NCBI GenBank assembly: GCA_026027325.1
Contig: JAMSLZ010000005.1
Coordinates: forward strand, 620,001 to 684,000
From: Actinomucor elegans
Lineage: Eukaryota > Mucoromycota > Mucoromycetes > Mucorales > Mucoraceae
Direction: 5' to 3'
DNA length: 64,000 nt
The notes beneath the pieces were generated by a model. It did no database searches. It saw only the letters and a program-made list of their open reading frames with translations, and was not told the origin of the DNA. Positions 35,351 to 46,831 of this stretch are shown here, piece after piece (positions within the stretch are counted from its first letter, which is position 1; each line of letters opens with the position of its first letter). Made by a program: the position numbers and the translations under genes.

Positions 35351-35932
35351 TTAATTGATACTATTACCAGCATTTTCCCTAGTATGATCGTCATCGAAAA
35401 GCTTTCTTTTCCACTCATTATCATCAGGACTTTGTTCCACGCCTTCCCAAACATCATCTTTCATTAGCCTGATTGACTTGTTTAGGCCATACTCATCGTG
35501 ATTCCAATAAGGATGTGGTCTATCCACATCGAGATCGTTCTCGTCAATTGATTCGTTATCTGTTTCATGAATCTCATAAGACTGCTCCGTACTTTCGTGA
35601 GTCAATTCAGGAAGACCGGATGGTTCTCCCCAGTCTTCTTCAGCTTCAGCTTCCCCTTCTTTTACCTTGGCGTCTTCCTCGATCTCATCATCACCATAAT
35701 AGTAATTTTCAAAAGGAGTTCGAGCCGATTGTGAGTCCCACACGTCTACAGGAGGAGAAGGTATAGAAGTACCAAATATATGATTATTCTGTCCTGGAAA
35801 CTCTGCTTCTTGGTCAAGCGTATAGGCAGTACCCATAGGAGGAGGTTCGTCGTATTGATCAATATCAACGTTATCACAGCAAAGAAGAGCTAAAATCTTA
35901 TTTTTTATTTCGTCAAAACCAAGGGAAGACAT
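35351..35932 (-). CDS. Acidic orphan protein
   Basis: Intronless, 193 residues from ATG 35932 (MSSLGFDEIKNKILALLCC); the frame extends further upstream only through non-ATG codons. Strongly acidic, with an EEDAKVKEGEAEAEEDWGEP segment and many Asp near the end (DENDLDVDRPHPYWN, LMKDDVWEGVEQ). A Trp-Asp motif (VDVWDSQ) and tyrosine cluster (ENYYYGDDE) look like short interaction motifs. No domain recognised. It is likely disordered. It sits between the URA6 promoter region and CUB1, all on the minus strand. Confidence 0.65.
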   Translation of the reverse strand: MSSLGFDEIKNKILALLCCDNVDIDQYDEPPPMGTAYTLDQEAEFPGQNNHIFGTSIPSPPVDVWDSQSARTPFENYYYGDDEIEEDAKVKEGEAEAEEDWGEPSGLPELTHESTEQSYEIHETDNESIDENDLDVDRPHPYWNHDEYGLNKSIRLMKDDVWEGVEQSPDDNEWKRKLFDDDHTRENAGNSIN

Positions 35933-36050
35933 CTTTAGGTATAACAGAAAGAACAGCACAGAATTGTTTTTGCAGTGATTTTTTAAAACATCACGAGTGA
36001 TTAAATGCTATGAAACGTGAACATTATTTAATCATTATTGCATAGATTTA

Positions 36051-37799
36051 TTAAGAATCAGCAAGCGCAATCAACTCATGAAGAATATCATAGCATTCAT
36101 TTAATAAAGCAACACAAATAGCTTGACCTTCTGGTATATTTCCTTCCTCATCACAAAAAGTACCATTGACTCTCATGTTATCAATACTTGCTAGTTTCAT
36201 TTGATATCTAATTAATGGGTTAGTATACAGCTTGTCATTTCATAGTTTTCCCACTCACGGATAAAGATCTCGAACTAATAAAGGTTAGACATGTATGAAT
36301 GAAACAAACACAATAAACTTACCAGAGTCAGGTTTTCCCCATTTTGTCACTTCTACAAGACATCGTCTAACGGTACTCAGCTGATTATGAACAGGCATTA
36401 ATGCTTCAGCTACAGGCACATTTTCACTCAGCATTTTAGCCATGATACGATAGCATCCGCGCAATAAAAAGTTGACTAATGCTTGACCTTCTGGTATTGT
36501 CTCTGATGCTGGATCTTTAAAGCTTCCATCCTGTCTCAATTTTTCGACCTCTTGCAGTTGTAACTAAATCTAATCATTAAGAACCACACTTAAACACCAG
36601 TCGAGTATCATCTACTTACGTGGTAGGTGTATAGATCAGTTTCTCGTAAAGTCCATTTATGTGTCAATGCCAACCGTTCTAATTGAGTTTTGATCTGCTT
36701 CAATCGTTCAACAATAGGCGCCAATGATTCAGATACACTGTTTGTCGAAGCTTTCAGGTCTTGCGCCTCTTCATGTAATTGCTCCAGTAAACCTTCGATC
36801 AACGCTTTTCCCTTAGGGTCTGATTGAAAAAGTTCTAGCTTTGTGTTGTCTAATTCCCGAAGCTATAGATAGGCGTTAGTTGTATATATCGTTATTAAAT
36901 GAACAGTATACCTTTTCTTGTATGTCATTCACTTCTGCTGCCGTATATCCATTTGGTTTTTGAGCTAGAAGAGCTAATTTGCGTCTCAGGTTTGCCAACT
37001 CTTCATGTAAAGGTTTTCTATGGGTACAGTTTAGGCACCATTCTTACAATATACAAATAAACTCACAATGATTCGGATACATCCTGAATGTTTGCTAATA
37101 AACTAGACAATAATTCCTCTATAACAAATGTCAGTTACACTACCAAGGGGGGGGGGTTGGAGGAAATACTTACTGCAGCGGGTTAGTTTGTGCTTTAATA
37201 CTTTAACAAAACATGTATCGCTCGAATCAGAATAAAGAATGGTTTCAATATCATCTAATCGTTCTTGATTCTCGAGTAATATTGTATCGGTATAAGTACC
37301 CATATGAGATAATTGTTCTAAATAGCGCTGTGATCTGCATGAATAATCTCGAAAATAAATCTTTAGTAGTACTTTGTACCTCTACTGTAACCAATTGAAC
37401 ATAAACAGCTGGACCTAAGACAGAAGTTAGTTGTAAAACGCATAAAAAACGGATCACACCTACGTACTTTCTCTATTTCTGCCAATGCTCATAAAGAACA
37501 AAGATAATAGAGCCATAATATCATCGAGTACATCGTTTAATCTGTTCCGCGAAGCAGCGTTCCAAACATCTCCAGTTCGGATTTCATCTACTAGTTCAAC
37601 CTGCTTTTCAGTTTCTTTATAGAGAGAGATAATCAAGTTGGCGTCTGGATATGATTCTCGGTCTTTTTTAAGTGCTGAAAGCCTGTGTCGAATAGTAATG
37701 AGGTTCTCCAAGACTGGAATCTCTGCACGTGATTGCAATTAGTTATATAAATCATGTCTATTCACAACACACACTACCTTCTGTTGGTACACTCATCAT
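36051..37799 (-). CDS. CUB1: Cub1/UPF0662 family protein (DUF2408)
   Basis: Ten exons: 37799-37778, 37722-37468, 37414-37380, 37327-37174, 37118-37067, 37017-36912, 36862-36620, 36563-36323, 36274-36259 (16 nt), 36207-36051; 426 residues, every phase closing. It has two DUF2408 halves: the first from EIPVLENLITIRHRLSALKK, the second with LAPIVERLKQIKTQLERL; repeated IPEGQA motifs (PEGQALVNFLLRGCYRIM and PEGQAICVALLNECYDIL) show internal duplication. The yeast homologue (YPL260W) is linked to proteasome and DNA-damage phenotypes; molecular function is unknown. The protein is almost all helical. A run of ten C lies in the intron at 37147-37156. Confidence 0.85.
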
Positions 37800-37900
37800 G
37801 GTGAGATAGTGTAAATGAGAAGAAAAAAGAGAAAGAACAAGAACGGCTGTTGGTTTTTTTTAGAAAAAAAAAAAGTGGGCTTCGGGGAATCAAAATTCAT

Positions 37901-40898
37901 TTATTCATCAATGACAAGTAGAAGACGACTGAGTCTTTCTACTAATACAATATGAAAAGGTATACAACTACGACTGGAAGCAACAGGGTTAATAAACGAT
38001 AAATCATATAGTTTCTTGATAATATTGTGTAAAGCACTGTAGGAAGAATGTTGAGTGTGATTGTACAAAAGATGGATCTACAGGAGATTGATTTAAGGTT
38101 TTTGATTTACGCGATTTTTTCTATGTCCTACCTCTGCAATGAAAGGTGCGTTATTAAACTGCTCCATACACGGGTTAACACTTTTGTTTGGTAACGAATG
38201 CTGTATCAAATAACCTGTAGCTAAAGGCATCATCCAACTCTCTTTCTCAGTAATTGCTTCGATACGAAGTATACCCTTGTAAGCTCGATCTCTTTTGTGA
38301 GAATAGCTGATGCGATGATTTAATACTAATATTTGAGTTTCGCTGTCAAACAATTGAGTGCTCCCAGCATTTTGGTTGTTATTCTGCTGACATTGATTAT
38401 GCCCTATAATGCGACTTTTACCACTGGCATCGAGAAAAGCAGATGATAGTTGGCTTTTACTTTGAGCTGTAATGTCTAAAGAAGTTGAGGCATCTGAAAA
38501 ACGCGTCTGTAAATGGAGGTTGAGGCCAGATTCCATGTCTATACTGATAATGGCTACGCGGTATTTTTTTGTACATGAACTAGTATACCGAAGCCAATGT
38601 ACTAGCTCATCATTAAACATTAAACCTACTTTAGCAATTACTATAGTCCATGGAAAGTCTGTTCGCCTAGCTATTTCTAATGTGCGTTTCCAAGCGTCCT
38701 TGTGTGCCGATTTTCGACTAAACAGATCATACTCTAACAACTCGCCTCGATCGTCTATCCATACAACAGACATCCAGGCACGATTATAACTGAAGCAATA
38801 GGCCATATGCAGCTCAGCTTGTTGATTCAGAATGATAGGAAAAGGGCGAATATCGTCAAGTTTGAAGTCTATTTTTCTTTGTATTGGCTCAGTTAATACA
38901 AAAGGGGGTGCGTATAAATACGTGCTTGAATCATCTAAAGCACTTGGTATCTGTCATGTATATACAGGTCGGTTACTTTTTTTTTTGCATGATAGCGTTT
39001 ACATTCGATATACCTTTCTATTAATGACACTGAAGCATTTAGTATATACTGAAAAGGCAATATCCTTCATTCCCATCAAAGTGTATCCTCCAAATGCTGA
39101 GGTTTGCAATATATGGTCAATAGAAACAAGCTGCAGTACAAGACGAGTTTGCTGCTTTTGACGTGATGCTTTTTTATATGCTTCTTTCAGTTTGTAAAAG
39201 CACCGACACATATCTAAATAAGAAGATATGTGTGGGCCAGGGTTCACGATGTAAATCACAGTGTGTGTTTCATGTTGGTTTGAACGTTCATCACTATTTG
39301 CTAGTGAGCGACCTAATTCTACACATGTTTCTTCATAGCACTTTAATCTCTGTTTCATACCGGGCTCATTCTCCTCAACCACTGCATTGATAACAAGAAT
39401 CTTAGCGGAAAGCGCATGAAGTCAGTAGTCTACTTACCGGGAATCAAAGGAACTGGCACCAGGCCGTGATGATACGCACCAGCTTGTCCTGGATCATGTT
39501 TTCCCAAATGACACAACTCGTATGCAGAGCATAGGCCTTGGAGAAAATGAATCACTGAACATTTAATGTCGACGTTATCCGGATAAACAACAAAATATTT
39601 GATGTACTTCTTCTTTGAATACGGTTCTAACCCTAGTTTCTCCCAGAAAGGGATCATCTTTGATGACCCTTCTAAAAAATCTTCGTGCCTTGTGACAACA
39701 ATGTCTGGCTGTTTTAGAAACTCCATGTTGGGTTCATCAGGCCGCTTCTTTTTGATCTGGTATTTACCATACTTGGAATGAGCTTGACTATGCGTCTCTA
39801 TACAAAAATACTTGATTAGTGTCATTGTAGGCAATGTTATACATGGTACTTTTTATTTACCGCTCAAACTATAGTACTTTTGAATACTCAAAGGTCCTTT
39901 CACGTCTATCTTTCCCGGTAAAGTATCACTCATATAAGATACAGATTCAGTTAACATTCCCAGATCATCTGATACAGGTGGCGAAATATCATCGCCTGTA
40001 GCAGCCATTGAATCTGCAGTCGCATTAGCTCCCTGAGGACACAAAAGACCTGTTTAAGCATGACTTTAAAATCCAACATCAGCTTGGTCATGTCGGCTTG
40101 CAATGCAGGTACATGAGTTAGAGCACCGCGAGTTACCTGCATCAAGTTGGTTCTACGAGCCATCATAATTTTAGCAAGCTCAATTCCTATCTCACCGCCG
40201 TTTAGAGATACTTCAGCCAACCCACCAGAGAAAGGATAACCACCCAAGACGGCTTGTTGGCATAGATAGTCCATTGATTCCTCCATTGCTCTACTTTGAC
40301 GCCATTTAATCGGTTTTATAACATCATCCGCTAATGTAGAAGCGAAGGGTGTATCATAATCCATAGTTTGAGGCGGAGGAAGAGGAGCAGGCGTAGCTTT
40401 GAGCAAGCTATCAATAACACGCATTTTAAAATGCTTTAGCGCTTGTAATTGTTTATCCGCAATATGTTCTTGATGAATAGATTCATCTTCTGATGAACTA
40501 GTATCGCTTTCGCTATCGTCACTAGTAGAAGTACTACTACTAGAAGTGCTACTCCCACTGTCAATATTTTCACCAATGCTATCCACGTCCATCTTATGCG
40601 TATTTTTAATGACTAGTGCAGGGTTTGGTTTTGTCTTTCTCTTTGAGGCAGCCATCAAGTTGGGAACATAATCTGGGCTGTAATTGAAGCTTGCCTTGTT
40701 GAATAGTTTTGTTAGAAGTGGAGAACTCTTTTTTACTGTAATTTCTTTCTTCAAATGAGATGGAACGTACATGAACTTGCCTCCAGAGCTATACTTGGCA
40801 TCATTAACACCAGTGCTCACAGAGACAGGCAAGAAATCATGTGGTACAAACGATTCGGTAGTGGGCCGTTCATATTGGAAAGCTTTTGGCAGTGCCTG

Positions 40899-40940
<42 letters not shown>

Positions 40941-43069
40941 ATTTTGATCTTTATGTTGCTGTTGTTGTTGTATCATGGGTGTGGAATAGGAGGAGGAGTT
41001 ATGACCAACTGGACTAGGTTCTGTGCTTAGAACTTCTGTGCTTAGAACTTCTGTGCTTAGAACTTCTGTGTTGCTGTTACTAATAACAAAAGGCGTGAAG
41101 AGACTATCATTGTTTGGAGTAAAGTTGGTCCTTGATGGGATAATTTCTTCCATATCTACATCACCTGTCTGCTCCTCTTTTACTGTAGGAACAAGGGAAG
41201 GCTGCGTAGTTGCATCAATAGACATGGTATTGAGTACATTAGATATTAGCTCTGGTGCTGTTACTGCTGCTACTACAGGTGCAGATGTCTCAAAAAAATC
41301 AAAATCAGCTTCAGTCACATCCAGATCCAAATCACTCAAGTTTTCGCTGGCATCCAGAGGATCTCCACCGCTGACATTCAAGCCGTACATTAAATCATCC
41401 ATGGTGTAATCTTCTTCTATAGGCTGTTTTATAGTTGGATCCTCTGATAGAACAGTAGAGAGTATATTTTGATTCTCGATTTGCTGTTGTTGCTGTTGTT
41501 GGTGGCTGGCTTTCTGTTCTGGTTCGACCATAATCGTATCTTTAATTCATATTGATTATATCAGTGCTTAAGAATACAATCTCTTGATTATAGCAATTTA
41601 CCTGCTGCTTCCAGGCGATCACTACTTGAAGCCAGAGTTATACTTGGATCTTGCATTGGGTTCAATCCATTCAATAGATCCGATGTAGCAGTTTCCTGTT
41701 CCTGCTGCTTTATCAGAAAGCTAGCTCTAGCAAACTCTATTAAATCAATGCTGGTAATATTATTTGGAGGTGTGATAGATTGCCGATTCAATGCACCAGG
41801 TGATTTGTAGTGGAATGGAAATACACTCTTAGTGTTCATGATAGGACTGGCCATCACTGGCTCAGTTAATGCCTTTTGTAACAAGAGCTGATTTTGTTGA
41901 TATTTACTGTCTATCATGGACAAAGCATGCATCACTGTGTTGCTAGTATATATTATCTGGTCGTTGTAGGACCAATAATCAATCATGTCTTTGGTTTGCG
42001 GGACATTTGATTTTAACTGGTCTTGATATATGTGACGCAATGCTTTGGATCCCAAGTCTTCGGTGAGACCATGGTTGATACTCGAGATACCATTCATGCC
42101 TGCCAAAGAGGCAGGCGTTAATTTTGTATCTGTAGGTACAAATACAAGTCGTGAAGGGTATACAATCGAATCTTCAGTAGCTGTTCGAACGGTAACAAGG
42201 GATGGAAGGCACTTATTGGCTTGTGTTAGCTGAGTAAGAGGTATACGATAGAATTCTGCCCATTGCTTCAATACTTGGTTCTGTAAATCAAGTGTAGGCA
42301 GACTTTGGAATGAGATGATCTTAGCATGCTCCCCAGTTGGACATAATAAAACTAGTAGGACGCGCTTGAGTTTTAATACTTTTTTTTAGTTTCATAATGA
42401 AAACGCGCATAGTTTAAGTTGACTCACCTTCGGGATTTTTAAGCAAAGCATCGTTATCGTATAAAGGCCTTATTCTCATCCGTCTTGTATTTGGTTGGAA
42501 TACAAGGTTGCTTGTAGTAAGGTATATATTGTACATACAGGCAAGCATAGTAGAAGAAGTAACTTTGCAGGAATCCATTATGCCATTATCCTGTTGGATA
42601 TCGGGAAAAATAAAGAACTCACCTAATGGAAAGGCTCCTCTTGTCATAACCATGGCATACTGTATCAAGTTTCGAATGGAATTGATAAACAGCTTGTATT
42701 CTTTCACTGGAGTAAGACTGATGCCTTCATTGTCTGGCTGAGGTGAATCTGAAGGCGATAATCCATTGGATGTTAATTGGCTCCAGTTGAAGGAACCGGC
42801 CTTTAACTCTTTGGATTAAAAGTTAGTTATCATGTTATCTCCTGTTTTAAACAAAGAATGTTACCTCGAAGCTCTTGCAAGCCGCTGTCATTGTCAATTG
42901 CTTCGGTGTGTCTATTATCAAACCAAAATACCCATAATTCAAGTGTAAGGGTATCGGATGTTTGAGCGGTAATATGCCACTGAGACGGAATATTTAAACT
43001 GAGTAGATTATGGTACGCATTAATGAGTGAGCTTTGGTGCTTTTCGATATAGGAAGGAATTGTTTGCAT
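37901..43069 (-). CDS. MED13: Mediator complex subunit 13
   Basis: Largest subunit of the Mediator kinase module, linking CDK8/cyclin C to core Mediator. Exons: 43069-42865, 42808-42428, 42351-41602, 41539-40050, 40032-39861, 39797-39438, 39381-39014, 38950-38132, 38077-37901; about 1573 residues. Marks: N-terminal LELWVFWFDNR, FQPNTRRMRIRPLY, VLLCPTGEHAKII; the acidic VTEADFDFFE segment typical of Med13; MID/PIWI-like C-terminal half with KIDVKGPLSIQKYYSLS, PHISSYLDMC and AWMSVVWIDDRGELLEYDLF. A poly-Gln run and three TEVLS repeats lie in the linker. One junction (40033-40049) is unresolved: only a 17-nt or 32-nt GT-AG gap restores frame. The last exon (HLLYNHTQHSSYSAL...) was found after a 54-nt intron. 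Confidence 0.85.
40897..40940 (-). repeat. CAG/CAA tract coding poly-Gln in MED13
   Basis: On the coding strand a CAA/CAG run gives about 15 consecutive Gln. A second, shorter Gln-rich stretch follows near 40960-40975 and another lies near the exon start (about 41485-41505). Length-variable tracts are common in Mediator linkers. Confidence 0.85.
41026..41070 (-). repeat. Three perfect 15-bp tandem repeats in MED13
   Basis: CTTAGAACTTCTGTG occurs three times head to tail without a mismatch, encoding repeated TEVLS in the disordered linker. Perfect identity points to recent expansion. Confidence 0.9.
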
Positions 43070-43441
43070 ATCTTTAAAGAGAAAACAAGACTGTATGGAT
43101 TCTCTTGTATATGATTGAGCATATATCCTATATTTTATATTAGAAATGCCACTCTACAAAGAGATGATTAATGATCTTTATAACAGGGAAATGGCTACTC
43201 ATTACCAAACTGAGCGTGTTAGTAAGACTATCGTCCGTCAGCATTTGTTTATTATACGTGTAGAAGAAAGAAAAGGGCCTATATTCAACTAGAGAAAGAG
43301 AATGTAGTTGATTATGCTACATTTTTGGTACTATTCTAGCCAATTGCAGTTCATTGGGGGTTTTACTGAGACGCGGGGAGTTAACTACAAGGATATTCTT
43401 ATTGTTTCTTTTTTTCTCTTTCTTTCATCTAATCATATACA
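43070..43441. promoter_or_regulatory. Divergent promoter of MED13 and RVS161
   Basis: A 372-base gap between the two start codons. A T/C-rich tract (43405-43429) precedes the RVS161 ATG; GATAAT/TATAT elements lie near 43120-43140 on the MED13 side. No gene inside. Confidence 0.5.
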
Positions 43442-44540
43442 ATGAGTTTCCTGTAAAATATCATGATATTGACTGATGTAACCTTGATTAATCTAACCAT
43501 TGTATTATAGCTCAGGCTTCAAAAAGAATTTGAACAGAGCTGGTCAAACGGTAAGGGCATATTGTGTTACAATCAACGTCTGACACTTTTTTTTAAAAAA
43601 AAGATTAAACAAAAAACTAGTGGCAATGACAGAACCATTGACAATGAATTTGAAGAGGAATTAGAGCGATTCAAAAAGTAAGTCTTACAGTTGAGTTATT
43701 TTCGAGAAACTAAGTGGTTATAGCCTGGAGAAGAAGTCTGAAAAGCTTGCCAAAGAAGCTAAGGGATATCTAGATTCGATGAGAGGTAAGTAACACTTGA
43801 GAGAAAATACGTGCTTTATTCAATAACAATTTCAATGCAAGCTATGACTAGCGCGCAAGTACGCATAGCTACTACCATGGAAAGCTTTTATGATGATACT
43901 TCGCCAATGGGTCCTGCTGGTACAGAATATAAGCGAGCAATTGAAAAGTTGGACGAAGAAGCCAAAACAAACCTAGTAAACAGCTTATATAACTAAAGGG
44001 GGATTACGTTTATATTAAAATATGTTTTTAGGATACTGCCTACCGTACTACGGTGCTTGAACCCTTGGGTAGATATTGTTCTTATTTTCCAGAAATCAAT
44101 GAAGCCATTAAACGTCGACAAAAGAAGCTGTTGGATTATGATTCTTCAAGAGCTAAGGTTCGAAAATTGGTGGATAGACCAAGTGAAGATCCTCAGCGAT
44201 TACCTCTAGCAAGTATATAATTATTTGCGCGTTAAAACGTGTATTTACCTTGTTTCTAAATGTGTAGGCTGAGCAAGAGGCTAATATGGCTCGGGAAATG
44301 TATGAAAACTTGAATACAATCATTGTAAATGACTTGCCACAAGTGATAGAACTTCGGGTACCTTATTTTGATCCTTCTTTTGAAGCGCTCGTCAAGTCTC
44401 AATTGAGATTTAGTCAGACAAGCTATGAACAACTAGAAAGCCTCAGACATTACTTCCCCCCAGATAACGAAACTGCTGATACTCGAGTAGATGAGGTTTT
44501 GCAGCAAATGCGCGAACTGACCATCTGCGGCAACTTTTAA
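43442..44540 (+). CDS. RVS161: BAR-domain protein Rvs161/Hob3
   Basis: Amphiphysin-type N-BAR protein that bends membrane during endocytosis and actin organisation. Seven exons: 43442-43452, 43511-43550, 43604-43677, 43724-43785, 43842-43975, 44032-44208, 44268-44540; 256 residues. Nearly the whole chain is BAR: SGFKKNLNRAGQT, EAKGYLDSMRAMTSAQ, AKVRKLVDRPSEDPQRLPLAEQE, and PQVIELRVPYFDPSFEALVKSQLRF, close to yeast Rvs161. No SH3 domain. The sixth intron (44209-44267) begins GCAAGT rather than GT: only this GC-AG boundary gives the conserved PLAEQE without a stop. Exon 1 is 11 bases. Confidence 0.93.
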
Positions 44541-44749
44541 TCCTTAATAATAAAAAATATGGTATGACTTCTATAACTATACAGTAACACAGTGCTTACG
44601 GGTGGAATGATTTCAGGTAAAGGATCATACGTAATTTCCACAAACCAATAGAAGATTCCACAGACTAATGACGGATCTGAGTGTCGGAAGCAGAATTCAC
44701 ATATAAATGTAAGCTTTCTCGAGTTCATTCGTTTTCTTCATTAGTAACC

Positions 44750-45760
44750 ATGTGTATATTATTTTGGACTGTAGATAACCACCCTAAATACCGATTGTAA
44801 GCAGTTCTTACCTACCATATACTATAGTCTTTACTCATTTTTATTAGTATTTTTGCAAGCAACCGAGACGAATTCCTAAGACGGCCAACGTCAAGAGCTC
44901 ATTTCTGGCAAGAACCTCATGACAATGTACTTGCTGGAACAGATCTTGAAGTACATTCCGAAGACGAGCACTTAAAGAACGGTACTTGGCTGGGCATTAC
45001 CAAGCAAGGCCGATTCTCTGCCCTTACCAATTTCCGGGAACAGAATTTTCGAGGTTCCATATCTCGCGGTGTCCTGGTGAGAGATTTCCTATATGAGACA
45101 GACTCGGTGCATACTTGCCTGGAGAAACTAAAACAACGAGACCATGATTTTGGAGGGTTCAGCCTAGTAAATTTCGACTTTGGACAAGAGCCAGTGGAGA
45201 TGGCATGTATCACAAATAGACAAGAGCAACCTATTATTGATTTGGAACCTGGAAAAATCTACGGTAAAGATGACTCAGTAGAATCCGTTATGTGAAACTC
45301 ATTTCAATTAGGCTTATCGAATTCGATATTGGCACATCCCTGGCTAAAGGTACAGGAAGGCAAAAAACTATTTGAAGCAATTATCAAGCAAGAGGATGGC
45401 AAAGATGAAAACCAACTGATAAACGCACTATTCGGATTACTAAGGTAGTCATGTATAACTTACGCAAAAAGAATGGTATGCTAACTATTAAATAGTACTT
45501 CAAAACCGATGAATAATGTAGAAGATATACAACAAATCTTTGCTGATCTACAAGAACGCATTGCTGTTCCTTTATTTAATTTCCCAATCCCAAATATCAA
45601 AGATCCTGCTTATGGAACTAGAACAAGTACAATTGTATTGATTGACCATGATAACCACGTTACATTTATAGAAAGACTCTGGTACGATCCGGAAACCCTT
45701 TTGCCTATTAATTCTGACGAATATGATGATGTAGTTTATCATTTTGACTTAGAGAAATAA
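44750..45760 (+). CDS. TANGO2/NRDE family protein
   Basis: Exons 44750-44796, 44848-45263, 45312-45444, 45496-45760; introns 48-51 nt; 286 residues. The N-terminus MCILFW with conserved Cys2, the NRDE tetrad at 21-24 (ASNRDEFLRRPTSRAHFW) and GTWLGITKQGRFSALTNFRE define the NRDE (Ser-Rich/TANGO2) family. Human TANGO2 loss causes metabolic crises; proposed roles include haem and lipid handling, but the biochemical role is not settled. The C-terminal half has GTRTSTIVLIDHDNHVTFIER, also conserved. It follows RVS161 on the same strand after about 210 bases. Confidence 0.9.
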
Positions 45761-46831
45761 AGAATTATGATGAATATATAATTAATTTTACAGTAGGCCC
45801 TTTGTTTCAGATGAGTTTCTCACACTATTAATAATACTTACTAAAAAGTCAATGAGATAGAAGCACCCCAAAGCATGGTCTGAATATGTACAATTTACTG
45901 CTAGTAATTAGTAAAGTATAATATATTCCTTGTACTGTAGTGAAACAAAAATATCATTAGACGCACCAGTCTATTTCGAACACAGAATACACGTTGAGAT
46001 TTAGAGTTGAATACAAATCGTTGTATAATATACGCATTGCCCTTATATACATAGTTACTTTTTCTAAATATGATCCATGCACTAGAAGTGACATTTAAAT
46101 GGGATCGGTGGAGAGATCTATGCATTGATCATTAAATCTATATCACATGAAAGTAATTTAGAGCATTTATTAAAATAAAGTGTAGTCATTCTGCTTAAGT
46201 CTAATATTAGTTCTAATAGATACAACGCTTCATTTTGAGCATGTATTATGTAGTCATCAAACGCAACATTAAACTGGAATTGACAGAGATCTAAAGATGT
46301 TAAAAAAGGGACATCTTTGAAAATCCGAAGATGAGTAATAATCTCAACTTAGGCTTTCAAATAAAAATTATTTTTCTGTGGAGTGCTAAAACTACATTTG
46401 CATGCTATTACTTATTAATGACATTGGCTCTACAGATTTGAAAGTGTATACACATATTTTTTGGAGACTTTATCATTCAAAATAGATGAGTCATAACTCT
46501 AGTATATATTTTCGAAATCGTTTTAAGTTAAAGATCTATTAATTCCAAGAAATCCCAATATAAATATTATACTTTTGAATGTGCAATGCGATTCTATATA
46601 AACTTGATTAAAATGGATTAAATCAATATTTAAAAACTCTAGCTTTTCCAGCTTCAACAGCCATGGCTGCTGCTACTGCTGCTGCTGCGTTTATTTTTAA
46701 ATTACCGAATGCCAATAAGAAATCATACAACTTGGCTTTGTTGTGCGCAAACAATACGTGACTCTCTACTCTCTATAAAGCACTTTTGACGTTTGATTTA
46801 TGTTTGTTCTTTCCAGACTCATTCACTAAAC
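45761..46831. other. Spacer with repeat copies upstream of ARB1
   Basis: Repeat copies at 46097-46140 and 46205-46300. A GCT-rich stretch (46661-46689) lies in a short frame that ends after 33 codons and is not supported as a gene. Confidence 0.5.
46097..46300 (+). repeat. Dispersed intergenic repeat, copies 7 and 8
   Basis: GATCGGTGGAGAGATCT at 46103-46119 (one to two mismatches to the core), then a complete second unit: AATAGATACAACGCTTC, ATTTTGAGCATGTA, ACGCAACATTAAACTGGAAT and TGACAGAGATCTAAAGATG (46213-46300). Confidence 0.55.

Noticed and set aside
46661..46760. Short frame starting MAAATAAAAF before ARB1
   Set aside because: 33 codons, low complexity, no acceptor or donor linking it to ARB1, which has its own start at 46832.
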